DNA of 64,000 bases, from the NCBI GenBank assembly GCA_024637225.1, contig JAGXFP010000034.1, positions 1 to 64,000 on the forward strand, written 5' to 3'. Shown here in pieces: positions 61,401 to 64,000 of the stretch. Positions within the stretch are counted from its first letter, which is position 1. Each line of letters opens with the position of its first letter. Under the pieces are notes generated by a model. The model worked only from the letters and a program-made list of their open reading frames with translations. It searched no databases and was not told where the DNA came from. Made by a program: the position numbers and the translations under genes. The DNA comes from Desulfobacterales bacterium (GTDB lineage Bacteria > Desulfobacterota > Desulfobulbia > Desulfobulbales > JAGXFP01).

Positions 61401-62033
61401 TTCGAAGTCCGGGACAGCGGCGGCGCGGTATTGACCAGCAGCATCGACCTCCAGGAGCCGACCATCTACCTTCTGAACGGCCCCAATATGCTCGGCATTG
61501 CCAAGGATCTTTCCGGCACCGCTGGCGCCTTTCAGGACAATCTTGGCACAAGCAATGTTTTCGGCTGGCAATCCGGAGGATTAAAGGATGAATACAATAA
61601 AGGCGAGTTCGTGCCCAGGGACAACAGCTACACTCCCACACCGGGTGAAGGATATTTCGTGATCGGCGATTCCGACAACCAGACCCTGCCGACCTCGCTC
61701 AATGAGATCCCCGATATAACCGATTCGATCGTAACCATGGATCTCCAGACCGGCTGGAATATTATCAGCAATCCCTATTCGAAGCCGATCCTGCTGAAAG
61801 ACCTGCAAGTCGTGAAGGACTCCGAACCGCCGATCGGCTGGACGGAAGCCGCTTCCATAAACTGGGTGTTCAACGGTATCTACTATTTTAAGGGTACCGA
61901 CTGGGGATCTCAGTACGGTTACGAAAGCGCCGGAGCCGATCCGGATGCGGAGCTCACTCCCTGGCTCGGTTACTGGATATATTTTAAGGTGGACGACACC
62001 TCGACCTACAAGTTAATCTTTACCAAACCATAA
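55497..62033 (+). CDS. Giant exported RCC1-repeat / thrombospondin type 3-repeat protein
   Basis: A 2178-residue acidic protein. A signal peptide (about 1-28, ending AQAIA) is followed by seven RCC1-type blades (about 29-500; pattern HxxALxxDGxVWxWGxN, for example HSMALDRDGSVWTWGSN), which should form one beta propeller. From about 514 to 1885 come dozens of thrombospondin type 3 calcium-binding repeats of the form DxDGDGxGDxCDxCPNDADND. The last 290 residues form a separate domain with Trp-rich segments (TGWNIISNPYSKPI, LTPWLGYWIYF) and a cysteine cluster. The start is GTG at 55497 behind a G11 tract. It is probably secreted, stabilised by calcium, and possibly a substrate of the T2SS encoded next to it (inference). 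Confidence 0.85.
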   Translation: MSKKHYLPFVLFFNFAVIWLGAAQAIAATPQIASGYYHNVVLDAYGTVWTWGGNGSGQLCDSNRPSPDAMPKPIPGLTDVVTIAAGPEYTMAVKSDGTVWTCGYNYDGQLGRGYKSDYERDIGMVIDPDNPADNFSLDVIGDGLGVDFAIAGGSTHALAVRDDGTVWGWGANSGKLGADEMADDTDPAHRAICGGTTCLNPIQTQNITNATAVSAGLYHSMALDRDGSVWTWGSNNYRGQLGRGAELDWAKILENINTYSGDPGYPLIEDPWGYTFSPAKIANIDGIIITGITKISAGSIHNLAVAESGNVYGWGVNDRYQVQTSDTYHPDIGGWVQKKIQPVPVTLVHEAEPAVFDLPAPPLSGIVAASASAAHSLIVQSSGTANGSMIGWGRNSLLEGQVCDDSDPNQPCTNKVLFDQRGVLGLGNETDYMSSPLNKSTVSYEDPPDAPLWGGNLASIATGYSHSLALLTDGRLYVSGVNNQYQLGETVSEYITNPAFVYGCDGGIFDLNAPPTDCDFDGDGVFATDNCPFTPNSDQLDADLDDIGDACDNCSAISNPDQNDADGDDVGDLCDNCPVTANLDQLDSNNNGIGDACDNDSDGDGVSNDIDNCPDTANSDQKDTDGDGIGDACDNDDDGDGVLNAADNCIYTPNPDQADADGDGIGDLCDTCLNDADNDIDSDGVCGDLDNCPGTANANQNDADSDGLGDACDTCPNDADNDSDGDLVCGDLDNCPAIANADQADADADNTGDVCDTCPNDADNDIDGDGVCGDLDNCPSVTNPDQVDTDGDGIGDTCDTCPNDADNDIDGDGVCGDLDNCPSVTNATQVDSDGDGTGDLCDTCPNDADNDIDGDGFCGDLDNCPANANADQADTDGDGIGNLCDTCLNDADNDIDGDGVCGDLDNCPAIANPDQADFDGDGTGDACDDDIDGDTVLNDSDNCVFTPNPDQIDTDLDGVGDECTNDKDGDNVLNDSDNCELTYNPDQSNGDGDTYGDACDNCPAADNELQTDGDVDGVGDACDNCPSAYNPDQVDADGDGIGDACDTCSNDADNDFDGDGVCRNLDNCPSVINPDQVDSDGDGIGDACDTCPNDFDNDIDGDGVCGDLDNCPANANADQVDADGDGTGDACDTCPNDFDNDIDGDGVCGDLDNCPSTSNADQADTDTDTIGDLCDACPDDADNDADGDGICGDLDNCPANANADQADADSDGTGDLCDTCPNDADNDADGDGICGDLDNCPDLANASQTDADGDLIGDACDTCPNDAANDIDGDGFCRNIDNCSANANPDQADADGDNIGDLCDTCPNDAGNDIDNDGICGDLDNCPANANPDQANMDGDGFGDACDDDIDGDTVANASDNCPYIYTEEQTDTDGDGIGDACDICPGDKNNDDDVDGYCAGIGFLDPKIGDNDNCRQDTNPDQADFDGDGVGNACDPDIDGDGSENALDIDDYNPDACGDSDKDGCEDCLSGSFNPKDDGTDTDVDGICEDYNRDNCPGIANPDQTDTDGNGIGDACDDDIDGDGDLNAVDNCIYTPNPDQADTDGDGTGDLCDTCPNDADNDFDSDGVCGDLDNCPNDPNTNQDDADKDGIGDLCDTCPNDVYNDADSDGVCGDLDNCPNVPNTNQDDADQDGIGDACDPDRDNDGVNNTEDTNPLDEFLCRDLDEDACDDCALTGADGSGGDPSNDGLDQDGDGICDTTDICTGKDASGDPDNDGICADLDNCPEDANFNQTDSDGDGFGDACDNCPDLANPDQIDTDGDGTGDLCDNDIDNDGVADTVDSEPLNEFACGDADNDTCDDCSVTGADGSGGDAYNDGSDQDGDGICDATDICTDIADAEQTDTDGDGIGDLCDNCPAMDNGDQIDTDGDGYGDICDIYPDDPLLTTSGISSIVSSATTNLDDEFSKPLVDKEFTYTATVDHVDAASVWLVINGQDRLMDCGAAPDFASGVDCCLAIQLGPAPAYNYHFEVRDSGGAVLTSSIDLQEPTIYLLNGPNMLGIAKDLSGTAGAFQDNLGTSNVFGWQSGGLKDEYNKGEFVPRDNSYTPTPGEGYFVIGDSDNQTLPTSLNEIPDITDSIVTMDLQTGWNIISNPYSKPILLKDLQVVKDSEPPIGWTEAASINWVFNGIYYFKGTDWGSQYGYESAGADPDAELTPWLGYWIYFKVDDTSTYKLIFTKP

Positions 62034-62047
62034 ACGGGGATCCAGCG

Positions 62048-62521
62048 GTGAAAAAGATAACCATACTCCTTTTCCTGACGAGCTTTCTGACGGTTGCAAC
62101 CCTACCCACGGCCTCGGCTATGGAAGGATGGGAGGCGAGTATCAAGGTGACCTCCGGCCAGGCTGCGAGCACCCTGGCCTTCGGCCAAAGACCCGACGCC
62201 ACCGATCTCGCCGACGGCCTTTACGACTTGCCGGCCATGCTGTCGGGCGACATACAGGTATATTTTTCAAACGAAGAGGGCTCTTTCTGGCGTGATATCA
62301 GGGGACCGGGGTCACACCAGGAGTGGCGGCTCGTTATGGTCAGCCAGACCGGCGAACCGGTAACCGTAAGCTGGAATCCGTCCGACTTGCCCGGGAATAA
62401 AAATTTAACGCTCCGAGACGTTACCGAAGGAATTGAGATAGACATGAAAGCTGCCGAATATTATATTCACGAGAATATCTTCGAATCATCCCTCCTGATC
62501 GAAGTAAAGGATAACCGATAG
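62048..62521 (+). CDS. Small exported protein of the surface-protein cluster
   Basis: A 157-residue protein with a clear signal peptide (KKITILLFLTSFLTVATLPTASA, cleavage before MEG). The mature part WEASIKVTSGQAASTLAFGQRPDATDLADG and the later VSWNPSDLPGNKNLTLRDV resemble small beta-sandwich domains found with cohesin-like or T9SS-type surface proteins in general style, but I cannot assign a family. It is 14 bases after the giant gene and 5 bases before the lipoprotein gene, so the three are likely one operon. Confidence 0.7.
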   Translation: MKKITILLFLTSFLTVATLPTASAMEGWEASIKVTSGQAASTLAFGQRPDATDLADGLYDLPAMLSGDIQVYFSNEEGSFWRDIRGPGSHQEWRLVMVSQTGEPVTVSWNPSDLPGNKNLTLRDVTEGIEIDMKAAEYYIHENIFESSLLIEVKDNR

Positions 62522-62526
62522 AAGCC

Positions 62527-64000
62527 ATGAAATCTTTTAAGATCATTCTATTATTGCCGTTGATCTCTTTCTCTCTTTCCGCCTGCGGCGGTCCGGTTGG
62601 AGGAGGAGCGGCGGTGGCGACGGAAGACACCACTCCGCCGAAGATCGAAAACATAACCCCAGTAGACTCGGTGCAACAGGCATGTTCCGTCAGCGTGGAA
62701 TTTGACGATCCCATTCTGGAATCCACCGTGACTCCCGATTCTTTTCAAATCCTGAGCGACGGCTCGGAAAACCCGCTGACCGAGGCCGACGGCACCTGGG
62801 GGCTGTCTCCCGACAATAATAAAATTATCATTTTTAAACCTTCGGGAAACCTGATAGGTAGTTATAAGGTGACCGTGACCACCGATATCGCCAATGTCGC
62901 CGAACTTAACCTGGAGAATGGCAAATCCTGGACTTTCACGGCATCCCAGGCCTGTTCGACATCGGGCGGCGGCGACACCACCCCGCCTAAATTCCTTAAC
63001 GGCATTCCCGAGGGGCAGGTCGACCAGATATGCTCGATCACCGCGGAGTTCGATGAACCCATTCTCGAATCCACGATCAGCGACCAATCCTTCATTATCC
63101 AGAGCGCCACTTCAGATACCCCGCTCGGAAGCGGAGACGGAACCTGGAGCCTTTCGCCCAGCAACAATACAATTGCCCTCTTCCAGCCTTCGGTAGACTT
63201 GGTCGGCACCTACACGGTTAAAATAACCACCGACATTACCGATACCGCCGGCAATAATCTGGCCGGGCCCCAACAATCCTGGGCTTTCACCGCCGCCCAG
63301 GCCTGTTCAACAACCGGCGGCGACATAAAACCTCCGCAATTCCTCAACGGCGATCCCGTGGGACCGGTCGTACAGGCCTGCGCAATCACCGCCGAATTCG
63401 ATGAACCGATTCTGGAATCCTCGGTCACCGCGCAATCCTTCGTTATCCAGAGCGCCAGCTCAGCCACCCCGCTGACATCCGTGGACGGGACCTGGGGCCT
63501 TTCGCCCAGCAGCGGCACCATCGCTCTCTTCGAGCCTTCAGTGGACCTGGTCGGCACCTACACGGTTAAAATAACCACCGACATAACCGATACCGCCGGC
63601 AATAATCTGACCGGAAATCAATCCTGGGCTTTCACCACATCCCAGGCCTGTTCAACCGGCGGCGGCGACACCACCCCCCCGCAATTCATTACCGGCGAAC
63701 CGCAGGGAGCGGTTAACAATGTCTGCTTAATTACCGCGGAATTCGACGAAGCCATCCTGGAATCCTCGGTCACCAATCAATCCTTCATAATCCAGAGTAC
63801 CGCAGTGGGAGCATCCCCGATCTCGTCTGGAGACGGAACTTGGGGGCTGTCCGCCACCAACGACGCCATTGCCATCTTTGTTCCCGCAATCAGCCTTGTC
63901 GGCGAATTCAGAGTTACCATAACCACCGGCATCGCCAATACCGCCGGCCTCAACCTGGCCGCAGACGAGTCCTGGACTTTCACAGCTTCCCTGCCCTGTC
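62527..64000 (+). CDS. Lipoprotein with SbsA/Big_5 Ig-like repeats (3' end outside window)
   Basis: The frame is open to the end of the window (491 codons). A lipoprotein signal ends ISFSLSAC-GG, with the lipidated Cys near residue 21. Then follow four Ig-like repeats of about 115 residues, each starting DTTPP and containing ITAEFDEPILES, a strand pattern GTWxLSPxxxTI, TYTVKITTDITDTAGNNL and WAFT. This is the Big_5/SbsA Ig-like fold. Conserved Cys residues occur at fixed places in each repeat (QACSITAEF-like and SQACST). It is the third gene of the surface cluster and a likely client of LolA (28134-28796). Confidence 0.8.
   Translation, partial: MKSFKIILLLPLISFSLSACGGPVGGGAAVATEDTTPPKIENITPVDSVQQACSVSVEFDDPILESTVTPDSFQILSDGSENPLTEADGTWGLSPDNNKIIIFKPSGNLIGSYKVTVTTDIANVAELNLENGKSWTFTASQACSTSGGGDTTPPKFLNGIPEGQVDQICSITAEFDEPILESTISDQSFIIQSATSDTPLGSGDGTWSLSPSNNTIALFQPSVDLVGTYTVKITTDITDTAGNNLAGPQQSWAFTAAQACSTTGGDIKPPQFLNGDPVGPVVQACAITAEFDEPILESSVTAQSFVIQSASSATPLTSVDGTWGLSPSSGTIALFEPSVDLVGTYTVKITTDITDTAGNNLTGNQSWAFTTSQACSTGGGDTTPPQFITGEPQGAVNNVCLITAEFDEAILESSVTNQSFIIQSTAVGASPISSGDGTWGLSATNDAIAIFVPAISLVGEFRVTITTGIANTAGLNLAADESWTFTASLPC

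Overview
The window looks like chromosomal DNA of a Gram-negative, probably strictly anaerobic bacterium, most likely of the Desulfobacterota (deltaproteobacterial) type. The reasons are an LPS core and outer-membrane gene set, a complete type II secretion operon, a V/A-type ATPase operon, a mercury-methylation gene pair (hgcA/hgcB), an NtrC-class two-component system, a MucR-type regulator and a probable selenoprotein. The lineage is inferred from gene content only; no rRNA gene is present.

Layout. 1-5.9 kb: LPS export and core assembly (msbA 3' end, O-antigen ligase, GT25 and GT4 glycosyltransferases, heptosyltransferase, a YrbL-like kinase-fold protein). 6.3-13.4 kb: Trm112-like zinc ribbon, TIM-barrel isomerase-like protein, dnaE, a secreted MORN protein and a YkgJ-type cysteine-cluster protein. 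13.6-19.5 kb: PAS histidine kinase with sigma54-type response regulator, a degenerate receiver protein, and a three-rhodanese exported protein whose first domain is read through an in-frame UGA followed by a SECIS-like hairpin. 20.1-24.5 kb: heptose-7-phosphate kinase, yicC, remA, gmk, rlmB and an exported GIN-domain protein. 24.5-29.6 kb (minus strand): murI, lolA, a YfcE phosphoesterase, an S1-domain protein, hgcA and hgcB. 29.9-34 kb: mucR, a FmdB zinc ribbon, queA, a DUF2065 protein and an orphan. 34.2-42 kb: V/A-type ATPase in the permuted order B-D-I-K-E-DUF2764-A. 42-54.2 kb (minus strand): gspC-D-E-F-I-J-K-L-M-N-G-H. 55-64 kb: tRNA-Arg(CCU), then a 2178-residue exported RCC1/thrombospondin-type-3 protein, a small exported protein and a lipoprotein with Ig-like repeats that runs off the end.

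A second layer of structure is formed by short interspersed elements. At least four families recur in the gaps: A (about 120 bp), B (about 130 bp, CCTGAATCCGTGA inverted ends, A-rich target duplication), C (ends GGTGTCGCAAAAAGTCG) and E (one copy, TAGTGYCNGTCCA ends). They sit at operon-breaking positions: between hgcA and hgcB, between V-ATPase I and K (nested A in B), between K and E, at the gspI start and between gspN and gspG. In two genes the element supplies the stop codon.

Functionally, the envelope genes (LPS, Lol, T2SS, exported surface proteins) fit together, and the hgcAB and seleno-rhodanese genes point to anaerobic sulfur/metal biochemistry.
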